Shown: piece after piece, positions 44,913 through 53,684 of the stretch | Position numbering within the stretch: the stretch's first letter is position 1 | Layout: each line of letters opens with the position of its first letter | Source of the DNA: Chryseosolibacter histidinae | Lineage (GTDB): Bacteria > Bacteroidota > Bacteroidia > Cytophagales > Cyclobacteriaceae | Assembly: GCF_018598225.1 (NCBI RefSeq) | Contig: NZ_JAHESF010000039.1 | Location: 1-62,207, forward strand | DNA length: 62,207 nt | Reading direction: 5' to 3' | Notes under the pieces: generated by a model | The model's database searches: none | What the model saw: the letters and a program-made list of their open reading frames with translations, nothing else | Told to the model about the DNA's origin: nothing | Made by a program: the position numbers and the translations under genes

Positions 44913-45794
44913 ATGGTAAATCTTTACGACAGCGTCCTTCAGCATCCGAACTACTATCGCCAGTTCAACTGCAGCGAGTCGCTGATCACTGTCTTCAATT
45001 GCCCGTTGGAGGCCCGGCTGATGAAGTCGCGGTTTGCCGACCTCTGGAGCCAGTACAACTACCTGTTCTATGTTGTTGACGGAAGGAAGATCTGGCACAC
45101 GGCGAATAAGTCTTACGACATCGGCAAGGAGACCTGTGTGTTTGTGCGGAAGGGGGCGTGGATCTTTGAGAACTTCCTGGATATCGGGTTTTGTGTGGTG
45201 CTGTTCTTTATCCCGGATGAGTTCATCCGCACTACTTTGAAGACGCGGTCAAGACCACTTCCGGGCACGACAGGCAATTTTGAGCCGGTGATGATCCTGG
45301 ATAAAAGCAATGCGCTGTCGGCGTTTTTTCATTCGATCGAATCTTACTTCAGTGAGGCGCACGAGCCCGACCGCTCTTTGCTGGAACTGAAGTTCCGGGA
45401 GCTGATCCTGACCATCGCCGATAATCCGAAGAACGCAGACCTCTTGTCTTATTTCGGTTCGCTGATGAATGAGCCGCAGCATGTCTCGTTGCGGCGGATC
45501 ATGGAAGAGAATTATTGTTTCAACCTCACGCTCGAGCAATACGCCACCTTATGCAACAGAAGCCTTTCTACCTTTAAAAGAGATTTTCAAAAGGTATTCA
45601 AGACCGTTCCCGGTAAATGGTTATTGGAGCAGCGGCTGAACCACGCCTGGCGTCTTTTAAATGATCATCGCAAGACCATCAGCGAAGTTACCTTCGAGAG
45701 TGGTTTCGAAAACGTATCACATTTCAGCCGCTCCTTCAAAAAACGTTTTGGCGTGCCGCCGTCGGTGACACGCCAGGTGTCCCACACCGCTTAA
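44913..45794 (+). CDS. AraC-family transcriptional regulator
   Basis: 293 residues from ATG 44913 (MVNLYDSVLQHPNYYRQFNC); a GTG at 44850 in the same frame would add 21 residues. The N-terminal part is a cupin-like sensing domain (YNYLFYVVDGRKIWHTANKS). The C-terminal double helix-turn-helix is clear: LTLEQYATLCNRSLSTFKRD then ISEVTFESGFENVSHFSRSF and KKRFGVPPS. It is divergent from the PLP decarboxylase, which is its most likely target, with 12-bp direct repeats between them. The effector might be an amino acid or amine. Confidence 0.92.
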   Translation: MVNLYDSVLQHPNYYRQFNCSESLITVFNCPLEARLMKSRFADLWSQYNYLFYVVDGRKIWHTANKSYDIGKETCVFVRKGAWIFENFLDIGFCVVLFFIPDEFIRTTLKTRSRPLPGTTGNFEPVMILDKSNALSAFFHSIESYFSEAHEPDRSLLELKFRELILTIADNPKNADLLSYFGSLMNEPQHVSLRRIMEENYCFNLTLEQYATLCNRSLSTFKRDFQKVFKTVPGKWLLEQRLNHAWRLLNDHRKTISEVTFESGFENVSHFSRSFKKRFGVPPSVTRQVSHTA

Positions 45795-45826
45795 GGCATG
45801 GGACACGCAAAAACCTACTTAGTTGT

Positions 45827-46633
45827 TTAAAGGTCGGCGCCAGGATACACACTCCAGCCATAACTATCTCTCAGCTTCCGTAATTTGTTGATAGAGTATG
45901 AAGAAGGCGGGCCGATCATTTCGTTCATAGTCCCTTCGTCGTACCAGCTCATGCTGGCGCTGAATGAACCTGTGCGTGGGGTTGATACTACGGACTGGTA
46001 TACGCGGCCTATGATGTGGTCCATGGCGGCCGTGCTCAGCTGCGTGCATCCCGTAAGGCGGATGGCGGTAAGCTTGTTGGTGGTGGGCACGATGACTTGT
46101 TTCAATGTGGTGAGGTCGACAAAATCAATTTCCTCGAGCAGCTTGTTATGAGAAAGGTTGATCACTTCCGGGGCTTCGGTCATAATGACCAGGTTGATGG
46201 TCTTAAGCCCGGTCAGTCCGGAGAGGTGAAGATTGCGCACGCGTACGCCATCCTGGTAAGACATGCCGTAGTATTCAATGTTCTTGATGTCGCCATCGAT
46301 CTTGATGGTGTAGTTCTTAACGCGGTCGTACTGGTGACTGTATTCCTCGAGGTACGAAGTGATCGTCACTTTTTCAATGGTTCCGTCTCCCCAATTGATC
46401 GATACTTTTCCACCGCTGCCCATCATGTGAAATGAGACAGGTACGACCGGCCAGTTGGGGCCCGGTTGCGTGGTGGTGATCTCGGCAACAAAGATGTCAG
46501 GGCTATACGCGCTGGCCGAGGTTGCAAGGTCTTCGGTAAGCTCAGGGTCGCCTGGAACGATTGGTTCATCGGAGCAGCAAAACATGATCACGGCTACCAG
46601 CAGTAGCAGGAATTTTGAGAAAGTTTTTTTCAT
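45827..46633 (-). CDS. Predicted surface lipoprotein with PKD/LRR-like features
   Basis: 268 residues. The signal peptide ends in a lipobox (VIMFCCSDEP), so it is lipid-anchored. SINWGDGTIEKVTI recalls the WGDG core of PKD-like folds, and the central part has leucine-rich spacing (VRNLHLSGLTGLKTINLVIM, EVINLSHNKLLEEIDFVDLT). Similar proteins are common and uncharacterised in Bacteroidota. No function is assigned. It stands alone; a 7-bp hairpin (GAGTTGA...TCAACTC, 46637-46659) lies directly upstream of its start. Confidence 0.7.
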   Translation of the reverse strand: MKKTFSKFLLLLVAVIMFCCSDEPIVPGDPELTEDLATSASAYSPDIFVAEITTTQPGPNWPVVPVSFHMMGSGGKVSINWGDGTIEKVTITSYLEEYSHQYDRVKNYTIKIDGDIKNIEYYGMSYQDGVRVRNLHLSGLTGLKTINLVIMTEAPEVINLSHNKLLEEIDFVDLTTLKQVIVPTTNKLTAIRLTGCTQLSTAAMDHIIGRVYQSVVSTPRTGSFSASMSWYDEGTMNEMIGPPSSYSINKLRKLRDSYGWSVYPGADL

Positions 46634-46758
46634 AGAGAGTTGATTTTAATTTTCAACTCACCGAACAAAAAGAGTTCCTGTGTAGAAATATGTTTGTTCG
46701 TCTGAAAAAGTATACTGTTCGATGGAATTCCTTCCTCAAGGTAAGCTGCCGCTCTACA

Positions 46759-47274
46759 TTATTTAAATCCAAATTCAAACCGGCTATCAATCACCCTTTT
46801 CAATAGTGCGATCTGTCCGCAATGCCACAACGTGTGGTATATATTCCAGGTCAGCGCTTCACCTTTCTTTTTGGCGATGGGATGTGTCATCGGGGTGGGA
46901 ACGAGGTCGTTGTCAAGATCGGCCGGCGATAAAGATCCGATCGTCTCCATGGACTGCTGCTGCAGGTAGCGCAGGTGGTTGTGAAGCGTTTCCGGATCTG
47001 TTTTGCCAACAGCGGCAGCAGGGGAGGTGTTGGTAAAAAGCCCGCCGTATCCTTTCATGGGGATCTTTTGAAGGACCTCCATCTGATGGCCTGTAATCAC
47101 CATGATGGAGTGATAATAAAAGCTGACAATCAGATGCCCCGCCTGCCAGGTGATATTCGATTGAATCACGTCCGGGGTAACGTCCCATTGCGTGTAAGGG
47201 ATTGTATCGAGCAGCTTGTTCGCCCAGCCATAAGCATCCGCGGTTTGCTTTGTCAGTATTTGTACTTCATTCAT
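46759..47274 (-). CDS. DinB-family (DfsB/YfiT-like) protein
   Basis: 171 residues. The four-helix DinB fold is suggested by QSNITWQAGHLIVSFYYHS (first His) and WNIYHTLWHCGQIALLKRV (last His pair), which form the metal site of this superfamily. Members are putative metal-dependent transferases, often using bacillithiol or mycothiol, or are uncharacterised. It lies downstream of a Crp-type gene on the same strand, but a palindromic terminator separates them. Confidence 0.82.
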   Translation of the reverse strand: MNEVQILTKQTADAYGWANKLLDTIPYTQWDVTPDVIQSNITWQAGHLIVSFYYHSIMVITGHQMEVLQKIPMKGYGGLFTNTSPAAAVGKTDPETLHNHLRYLQQQSMETIGSLSPADLDNDLVPTPMTHPIAKKKGEALTWNIYHTLWHCGQIALLKRVIDSRFEFGFK

Positions 47275-47326
47275 GGCGCCAAGCTAGGGAACCGCGAAGC
47301 GTCTTTTCGTTGATCTTGATCAATAA

Positions 47327-47355
47327 CCCTCAAAGGGTTTTAAACCCTTTGAGGG
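47327..47355. terminator. Second copy of the 29-nt palindrome terminator
   Basis: Arms CCCTCAAAGGGTTT and AAACCCTTTGAGGG around a single T, the same as at 31119-31147. Its right edge touches the TAA stop of the minus-strand Crp gene, so it ends that transcript. Confidence 0.8.
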
Positions 47356-47931
47356 TTAGGGCCGGTTGCTGATCTTCTTTCTGATCCTGCTGATGGTTTC
47401 GGGTTTTACGTTAAGGTAGGAGGCGATGAGGTATTGCGGTATGCGCTGCGTGAGATCCTGTCTTTCGGCTACCAGCTTTTGATACCGCTCGGCAGCGGGA
47501 TCGAGCAGCATGGATTTTAACCGTTCGTGCATTCTCAGGAACAATCTTTCATTGATCTTGCGGCTCATGCTTTCGATAAAAACGTGTTCCTTTCCCAACT
47601 TCTCCAGGCTCTCTCTAGAGATGGTGTGTACGATGGTGTCTTCCAGGCAGCGGATCTCCTTTTCAGAGGGCGTGAGCGTTACAAAACTGTAATAGTCAGA
47701 AATGAAGCTGTTCTCATACGCAAACTCGAATACCGTCTCCTCGCCATTCCTGTGATACACGCATTTCATCAGCCCCTTCTCTATGAGCCCAATGGTATGA
47801 CAAACTTTTCCCGTTGGCATAAAGACGTCGTTCTTGCTGAGAGATACCCTGGTGAATTGCGAAAGAAAGATCTCTGCTTCTTTTTCACTAAGATCAAACA
47901 ACGTTCTGACATGCTTTTTTAGCTCCTTCAC
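47356..47931 (-). CDS. Crp/Fnr-family transcriptional regulator
   Basis: 191 residues. The N-terminal cyclic-nucleotide-binding-like beta-roll covers about 1-110 (SKNDVFMPTGKVCHTIGLIE, FEFAYENSFISDYYSF). A short C-terminal winged helix follows (LTQRIPQYLIASYLNVKPET, ISRIRKKI). This is the small Bacteroidota type often found beside genes it controls; the DinB gene downstream is a candidate. No FNR-like Cys cluster is seen. Confidence 0.85.
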   Translation of the reverse strand: MKELKKHVRTLFDLSEKEAEIFLSQFTRVSLSKNDVFMPTGKVCHTIGLIEKGLMKCVYHRNGEETVFEFAYENSFISDYYSFVTLTPSEKEIRCLEDTIVHTISRESLEKLGKEHVFIESMSRKINERLFLRMHERLKSMLLDPAAERYQKLVAERQDLTQRIPQYLIASYLNVKPETISRIRKKISNRP

Positions 47932-48020
47932 ATGATCTGTTTATAATCCATAAGATGTGAAAGTAGGATTTTTTTGACGATCTGCCACCAGTAACCGTTC
48001 CACGAAAACTTCTACGCCCC

Positions 48021-48050
48021 AGCCGTGGACTGTCGACGGTGGACTGTGGA
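48021..48050. repeat. Word repeat (GTGGACTGTCGAC family) at the fucosidase stop
   Basis: AGCCGTGGACTGTCGACGG followed by TGGACTGTGGACT; GTGGACTG recurs and the core GTCGAC is self-complementary. It ends at the fucosidase stop codon (minus strand), the same placement as the other word repeats. Confidence 0.6.
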
Positions 48051-49400
48051 CTATTTTTCCACGTCGATCAGCGTTTTCGCATTGGTCTGCTCGCGGAAGG
48101 TGGCATTTTCTATCTTCAGCACCACGGCATTGGGCCAGCGGCGGTTGGTGTAAAAGCGCTGGCCATTCACCACGCTTACAACCAGGCCGATAGACGTTGA
48201 TTCCACGTATACTTTTGCGTCGAAGTTTTCCTGGTACTCCACCAGCTCGCTCTTGTAGCCGAGCACGCTTACCTTTGTTTTGTCATTGCCCTGCAGGTGG
48301 GTGAAGACAAAGGCCTTGCGCTCACCGAATTTCCAGTCGTCGGCACTTTGGCGCAACACGTGCGCGTAGATGTATTTGTTGTCGTTCGACTGTGTATAGA
48401 GGATGTTGTGTTCACCGATCACCGGCAACGGTTTCACTTTGTAGATCGACTCGCCATTCGCAAAATTCCAGAGGCCTACTTCCTGGAGCAGGGCCTGCTG
48501 CTCTATTTGAATTTCACCATCGGCTTTAGGCCCTACGTTGAGTAGAAAGTTTCCACCCTTGGCGCGGATGTCGATGAGCTCGTTGATGATCTCCGTTCCT
48601 GTTTTATGCGGATCGTTGGTAGGTTTGTACTGCCAGTCTGTGCCCATGGTGTAGCAGGCTTCCCAGGGCCGGGCCAACGGTTTGTCTGGGGTATTTTGTT
48701 CCGGTGTGGTCATTACATCGCGGGTGATCACCAGGTCGGGGTTGAGCTTCCAGGCGTGCTCGCGCAGGCCTTCTCCCGGGCCGTCTATGAATAGGATGTC
48801 TATCTTTCCGTAATTGGTGAACAGCTCCTGTAATTGTTTTTTGTCATACTCCATGAGCCCCGGGTTGTTCACCGGGAAGTGCTGCGGATGCTGGCGCCTG
48901 CCGATGGGTACCTTTTGTTTGTACAGGTAGTAAAAGTCTTCGGGTGAGAAGTAGACACCGATGGCGATGCCTTCTTTTCTGAAAGCGTTGATGATCTCTT
49001 TGGTAACATCGCGCCCGAACGGTGTGTTCATCACGTTGAAAGGGGTGGTTTTGGTGTCGAACATGCAGAAGCCGGAATGGTGCTTGGTGGTGAACACCAT
49101 GTATTTCATGCCGGCGATCCTGGCCATCTTCGCCCACTCTTCAGGGTTGAATTTTTTTGGATTGAAAAGTGCCGGCAGCTCCCTGATGTATTTTTCAACG
49201 TACTCGTCAGACGCCCCTGCCAGGGAATGGCTGATCACCACCCCAAGCGATACATCTACGTTCCAGTGGATGAACATGCCAAACCCCAGGTCCTGGAACC
49301 AGGCAACACGGTCAGGTTTGTTGGCGGTTTGTTGCTGGCCATAGCTATGGATAGCGATTGTGAGCAGGAGCAGGCTTGCATATTTCTTCAATAATGACAT
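48051..49400 (-). CDS. Alpha-L-fucosidase-like glycoside hydrolase, family 29
   Basis: 449 residues with a signal peptide (ending HSYGQ). DLGFGMFIHWNVDVSLG and KMARIAGMKYMVFTTKHHSGF are strong GH29 blocks (the KHHxGF motif). The likely nucleophile is Asp206 in IDILFIDGPGE. The catalytic (beta/alpha)8 domain covers about 25-330, with a beta-sandwich at the end. It is a periplasmic or surface enzyme removing terminal L-fucose, or a related sugar, from glycans. It stands alone on its strand. With gmd nearby it could turn over a fucose-containing polymer, but a dietary or environmental glycan is equally possible. Confidence 0.88.
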   Translation of the reverse strand: MSLLKKYASLLLLTIAIHSYGQQQTANKPDRVAWFQDLGFGMFIHWNVDVSLGVVISHSLAGASDEYVEKYIRELPALFNPKKFNPEEWAKMARIAGMKYMVFTTKHHSGFCMFDTKTTPFNVMNTPFGRDVTKEIINAFRKEGIAIGVYFSPEDFYYLYKQKVPIGRRQHPQHFPVNNPGLMEYDKKQLQELFTNYGKIDILFIDGPGEGLREHAWKLNPDLVITRDVMTTPEQNTPDKPLARPWEACYTMGTDWQYKPTNDPHKTGTEIINELIDIRAKGGNFLLNVGPKADGEIQIEQQALLQEVGLWNFANGESIYKVKPLPVIGEHNILYTQSNDNKYIYAHVLRQSADDWKFGERKAFVFTHLQGNDKTKVSVLGYKSELVEYQENFDAKVYVESTSIGLVVSVVNGQRFYTNRRWPNAVVLKIENATFREQTNAKTLIDVEK

Positions 49401-49636
49401 ATCAGGGCGCTTAAGCTGTTTTATGATCAGACGTGTTTTTTTTATCTCGTCCGTAACGATCGAATGACTTTTACCCCTTGGCTTAATAGTCTTTAACTGA
49501 AAGCAAGCCGCTTGCCCGTGACAAAGCTATTTTTTAAGACCCTGATTTTAGCTGGAAGCGCGAAAATACGCATTTATAAACGGCATAAAAGTGATAAGCT
49601 GTTGTCTTTTAGTTAGTTAAGTATTTTAAATTATAC

Positions 49637-49667
49637 GATATTTTTATCTTAAGATATTTTTATCTTA
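49637..49667. promoter_or_regulatory. Tandem 15-bp repeats and hairpin upstream of the ATPase pair
   Basis: GATATTTTTATCTTA occurs at 49637-49651 and 49653-49667 (period 16). The second unit with the bases before it forms the perfect dyad TAAGATA-TTTT-TATCTTA (49650-49667). The ATG of the first ATPase gene is 11 bp further on. It could be an operator or a slippage-prone control region. The remaining upstream spacer (49401-49636) is A+T-rich at its right end and shows no gene. Confidence 0.5.
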
Positions 49668-49677
49668 TATTAGATAT

Positions 49678-50889
49678 ATGAATCCTTACGCCTTAAACCC
49701 AACTGCCGGCACCATTCCGCCATCGCGTATTGTAGGCAGAGCTTTCGAAATTAAGACCCTTTTGCAGATACTCGAATCGCAAAGTGTATTGATCGAACAG
49801 TTTAGGAGAATGGGAAAGACTTTACTGCTTCAAAAGCTGGAACATTTCACCCGTGAAGAGGATCACAGCAACAAAGCTATTTACTTTATTCTTCAGGGCG
49901 TTAGAGATCCAACGGAGATTACCGACACATTGTTGAATACACTACGTGATCAAAGGAACTTTGCATTAGTAAAATCTTCATTTGATAAAATGAGATTGCT
50001 CTACAACGCAATTAAACCTGAAACGGTAAATATAAAAGATGTGTCGTTTAAGTTGCCGGAGTTTAAATCGAAATGGAAAGATGCACTTACGGCATGCCTT
50101 GAGGATATTGCAGACCGCAAGAGCGATTCAGGGGAAATATTGACGCTCATTCTTGATGAATTTCCCATGATGTTATGGAATTGGCTGGAGGCAGGTAAAT
50201 CGAATGAAGCAATGGAATTGTTAGATGTCTTGCGAAACATAAGGCATTCCTTAAAAGAGAAAAATAATATCAGGTTCCTGATTTGTGGGTCCATAGGAAT
50301 GAGCGTAGTGCTGGACCGACTGCGAAAGGACCACCACTATACAGGTGAAGCCTTCAATGATACAGCTAATTATTCAATCGAGGGCATGAGCAAGGAGGAT
50401 GCTGTTTTCCTTTGCGAATGTATTCAACTCTCCGGTTTTGATTGCTTGGAAAGTAAGCACGCATTGTTTGATGAAATATGTGAGCTTACTGAAAACCTTC
50501 CCTTCTATATCAATAAGATCTTCGCCATAATGGCTCTGCAAAGCAGTTCCGAAATTTCGAGGGCCAGCATTAAGCAAGCGTATGACGCTCTTCTTCAGGA
50601 GCCCATCCATTCTGATTCGTTCAATCAATTGTATACCAGGATACAGATCTATTATTGCAAGGAAGACGCCTGGATTATGACAGGCCTTCTGGATATGCTG
50701 TGCAAGCATGAAGAGGCGGTTTCCGAAGAAGATATAACCCAGCACATTGGAGGAGAGCCTGCGGTGAAATTGGCACTTGCAACATTGACCAAGGAACATT
50801 ACCTGATGCGCTCATTTGTCGGCGAAAAGAGGCACTATAAGTTCAAATATAAATTATTCCGGAAATGGTGGAAGCTGAACAAGGCGTGA
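49678..50889 (+). CDS. P-loop ATPase (STAND/archaeal-ATPase-like) with winged helix
   Basis: 403 residues. PSRIVGRAFEIKTLLQIL is the usual opening of the archaeal-type/STAND ATPase group. The P-loop reads EQFRRMGKTLLL: the GKT is kept but the first Gly is not, like the RRxGKT class of bacterial ATP-binding proteins. Walker B is LTLILDEFP, and FLICGSIGM fits a sensor strand. The last about 80 residues look like a winged helix (VSEEDITQHIGGEPAVKLAL, then YKFKYKLFRKWW). Its end overlaps the second ATPase gene by 25 bases. Function unknown; a regulatory or defence-type ATPase module is inferred. Composition is much richer in A+T than the flanks. Confidence 0.8.
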   Translation: MNPYALNPTAGTIPPSRIVGRAFEIKTLLQILESQSVLIEQFRRMGKTLLLQKLEHFTREEDHSNKAIYFILQGVRDPTEITDTLLNTLRDQRNFALVKSSFDKMRLLYNAIKPETVNIKDVSFKLPEFKSKWKDALTACLEDIADRKSDSGEILTLILDEFPMMLWNWLEAGKSNEAMELLDVLRNIRHSLKEKNNIRFLICGSIGMSVVLDRLRKDHHYTGEAFNDTANYSIEGMSKEDAVFLCECIQLSGFDCLESKHALFDEICELTENLPFYINKIFAIMALQSSSEISRASIKQAYDALLQEPIHSDSFNQLYTRIQIYYCKEDAWIMTGLLDMLCKHEEAVSEEDITQHIGGEPAVKLALATLTKEHYLMRSFVGEKRHYKFKYKLFRKWWKLNKA

Positions 50890-53684
50890 ACAACGGTATT
50901 GGTACCTTTTTAACTTTTGGTGCTAAGAGCGTTGACCCTCAGATACTCGAGCAATTGCTGATCGGGCGAAAGGAAGTTGTTGGCCTGCTATTCAATAATA
51001 TCAATCAAATTGTTGAGAGCGGGAGCAATACAAACATTATCTTGATTGGTAAGCGAGGTTCCGGAAAAACACACATATTGAGAGTGCTCTTTCACAGAAT
51101 TCAACCCTTTGTACAAGATAGAGAATTAGTAGTTGCCTATTTTGCTGAAGAGGAGTATGGTATCGACAGCTATCTGGATTTTCTTGTTCGAATTATCAAT
51201 GCCTTTAAGCGATGGTATGACGATGATGCAGTTTTCCTGGAAGGTGAGCTTGAAAAAATAAGGGAAACACCCGCATCCAGACAAGAGGACCTGGCAGAAC
51301 TTGTGATTGTCGATTACATAAAAGACAAGCCTCTGTTGATTTTAACAGAGAATTTTGATGCAACGCTCAGTGCCATTCAAAAAGCAGGACAGGATAAGCT
51401 TCGTGCCTTTCTGTTCAGACATAACCGCATCAGTTTTATAGCCACCTCTCAATCTTTAATACCTGATCTGCGGGTTGAGGATAAACCGTTCTACAACTAC
51501 TTTTTGCCTATTGAATTAAAAACACTAAGCTACAAAGAGTCGGTTGCTTTGCTGAAGCAGCTTGCCAGTGTGGAGGACAGGCGAGACTTGCTAAAGCACT
51601 TGGAAAGCAAAGGCAGATCGCAGGTAAGGGCTATTCATGAGCTAGTAAAAGGCAATCACAGGCTATTGGTCACCTTTTACGAGTTTCTGAAGGCTGATTC
51701 ATTAGCCGAACTATCGACTATCTTCATTAAAACAATGAACGATCTTAAGCCCTATTTTGAAACTTTTGTAAGGTACCTGCCCCCGCAACAACAAAAGATT
51801 ATTCACTATCTGGCTTTATGTAAAGTGCCCAAGCGTGGAACCGACATCGGAAAGAACTGCTTTATATCTGATAAGTCTATTTCCAAGCAATTGAGTGAGT
51901 TGCAACGAAGAAGATTAATAGAGGGAATTCCTGACCCAGCCAGCAAACGTGATAAACTTTACGATATTTCAGAGCCACTTTTACGCATTGCCATTGAGGT
52001 GGGAGAACAGAAGCAGGGTATTACTTCATTGTTTATAGATTTTTTAGCGCTTTATTATTCGCATGACGAGCTATATGAGCAGAGGGGTAAATTCGAAAAT
52101 TTATATATGCAGGAGAGAGTGCCATTGTTGAAGGAGAAATATAGATTTGAGATTGAGGCAAGGGAAAAAGCCCTCAGAATAAAAATGCAGTACTTTACTG
52201 ATACTGATACTCCGACATTGGAGCAGGCGAAGACTTTATTTGATAAAAAAGACTTCATGGGCGTTATTGCGCTCTTAGAGAACGTTAAGGGAAAGGATGT
52301 CAAAGTGTTGGTGAACTTAGGGAAAAGTTATCTAATGATTGATGACTTCAAAACTGCCTTGACATGCCTGACGGAAGCATTTAAATTAGCCCCAGACTTT
52401 AATCAGTCACTGTCAATTCCAATTGGGTTTTGCTATGCCAAAGTCAAAGACCATTCGCTTGCGGTTCAGTGGCTCGAGAAAGCGGTTACTGAAAATCCCC
52501 GAAGCACTTTGGCATGGATTCATTTAGGGATCTCATATAGCGAGCTTCAGGAGTATGAAAAGAGTATTCAATGCTTACAAAGGTCGATTGAACTCGATCG
52601 AACCAATATAAAGTCTTGGTCGGAGTTGGGTGTAGCTTATCTTTTGTCTGACCAGAATGAAAATGCTGTTGCGGCATTCCAAGAAGCAAATAAACTCGAC
52701 CCTAATGATGAGTTTGTTACTTATTGTCTTGCACTCAGCTATTTTGAAAATGAGCAGCATGAGAATTCAATTTCCATGTACATGAAATTGTCGGATTGGA
52801 AAAAAGATAATGATGTGTTGCTGGATATTGCTCATAGTTACTATTATTTAAAGGAGTTGAATGTGTCTATTGACTATGCGCAAATCGCGTTGAAAAAGGA
52901 TCGCAAGAATTTGGAAGCTTTAAGACTGCTTGGGGCCTTGTATTCGGAACTTAACGATTATGTGAAATCGAGAAAATATTATTTAAAAGTGTTGGAGATA
53001 GAGCCGGAAAATTTTTGGGCTGTGCTTAATTTAGGGATATCTCATATGTCACTTGAAAAATATGATGATGCAAAGGTGTGTTTTTACAGGGCAGCTGAAA
53101 TAAATTCTAGCGATAAGCATCCATGGCTGAATCTAGGGAGCATGTATCAATATCTAGAGCAATACGATGATGCCATAGCTTGTTATAATGAGGTGTTGAA
53201 GAGACAACCAGATGATACAGATGCTCTCTTCAACTTAGGATTTATTTATGCATTGACTAACAATCTGGAAGCAGCCCGATCAATTTTCACCGGCCTGATA
53301 CCGACAAATATCAAGGATGCTATGCAGGGGATTTTAATTTTTCTTGATGAAGATCTCCCTTTTATGAAGGCATTATATTCTCAACATGCAGCGCTTTCCG
53401 GCGCTAGCGCTTATGACGCAATTAGTGAGATTGTGACTTCTTATTTAAAGGAAGATGATGTAGAGCTTGCCAGGATCATTTACCTGCAAAAGATTATTAA
53501 GGATGTCTTTGGTTCACCAGATAAGCTCACCTTTGCCTATAAATTTCTCGAGGTATATAAGGAATATGTGTATGATAAGGACGAGCATGCAATATATAAA
53601 CTGCCCAGGGAACAGCGCGAATTTTTTGTAAGGGAGATACTGAAAAGAAGAGATAGAATAGAGGGCACCTCTCTCAAACCCTGA
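50865..53684 (+). CDS. P-loop ATPase with winged helix and C-terminal TPR array
   Basis: 939 residues from ATG 50865; a GTG at 50886 that forms GTGA with the upstream stop is an alternative start. Walker A is LIGKRGSGKTHIL and the Walker B-like strand is PLLILTENFDA, with SFIATSQSLIPD as sensor. A winged helix follows (DIGKNCFISDKSISKQLSEL). From about residue 430 to 840 a run of TPR units is seen (for example VLVNLGKSYLMIDDFKTALT, AWIHLGISYSELQEYEKSIQ, LFNLGFIYALTNNLEAARSI). STAND ATPases with TPR arrays are switch-like sensors, with the TPRs binding a partner or trigger. It is coupled to the first ATPase. One hand-counted 60-base line in the TPR part is 28 percent G+C, against 52 percent in a kinase-gene line, suggesting acquisition by transfer. 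Confidence 0.8.
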   Translation: MVEAEQGVNNGIGTFLTFGAKSVDPQILEQLLIGRKEVVGLLFNNINQIVESGSNTNIILIGKRGSGKTHILRVLFHRIQPFVQDRELVVAYFAEEEYGIDSYLDFLVRIINAFKRWYDDDAVFLEGELEKIRETPASRQEDLAELVIVDYIKDKPLLILTENFDATLSAIQKAGQDKLRAFLFRHNRISFIATSQSLIPDLRVEDKPFYNYFLPIELKTLSYKESVALLKQLASVEDRRDLLKHLESKGRSQVRAIHELVKGNHRLLVTFYEFLKADSLAELSTIFIKTMNDLKPYFETFVRYLPPQQQKIIHYLALCKVPKRGTDIGKNCFISDKSISKQLSELQRRRLIEGIPDPASKRDKLYDISEPLLRIAIEVGEQKQGITSLFIDFLALYYSHDELYEQRGKFENLYMQERVPLLKEKYRFEIEAREKALRIKMQYFTDTDTPTLEQAKTLFDKKDFMGVIALLENVKGKDVKVLVNLGKSYLMIDDFKTALTCLTEAFKLAPDFNQSLSIPIGFCYAKVKDHSLAVQWLEKAVTENPRSTLAWIHLGISYSELQEYEKSIQCLQRSIELDRTNIKSWSELGVAYLLSDQNENAVAAFQEANKLDPNDEFVTYCLALSYFENEQHENSISMYMKLSDWKKDNDVLLDIAHSYYYLKELNVSIDYAQIALKKDRKNLEALRLLGALYSELNDYVKSRKYYLKVLEIEPENFWAVLNLGISHMSLEKYDDAKVCFYRAAEINSSDKHPWLNLGSMYQYLEQYDDAIACYNEVLKRQPDDTDALFNLGFIYALTNNLEAARSIFTGLIPTNIKDAMQGILIFLDEDLPFMKALYSQHAALSGASAYDAISEIVTSYLKEDDVELARIIYLQKIIKDVFGSPDKLTFAYKFLEVYKEYVYDKDEHAIYKLPREQREFFVREILKRRDRIEGTSLKP

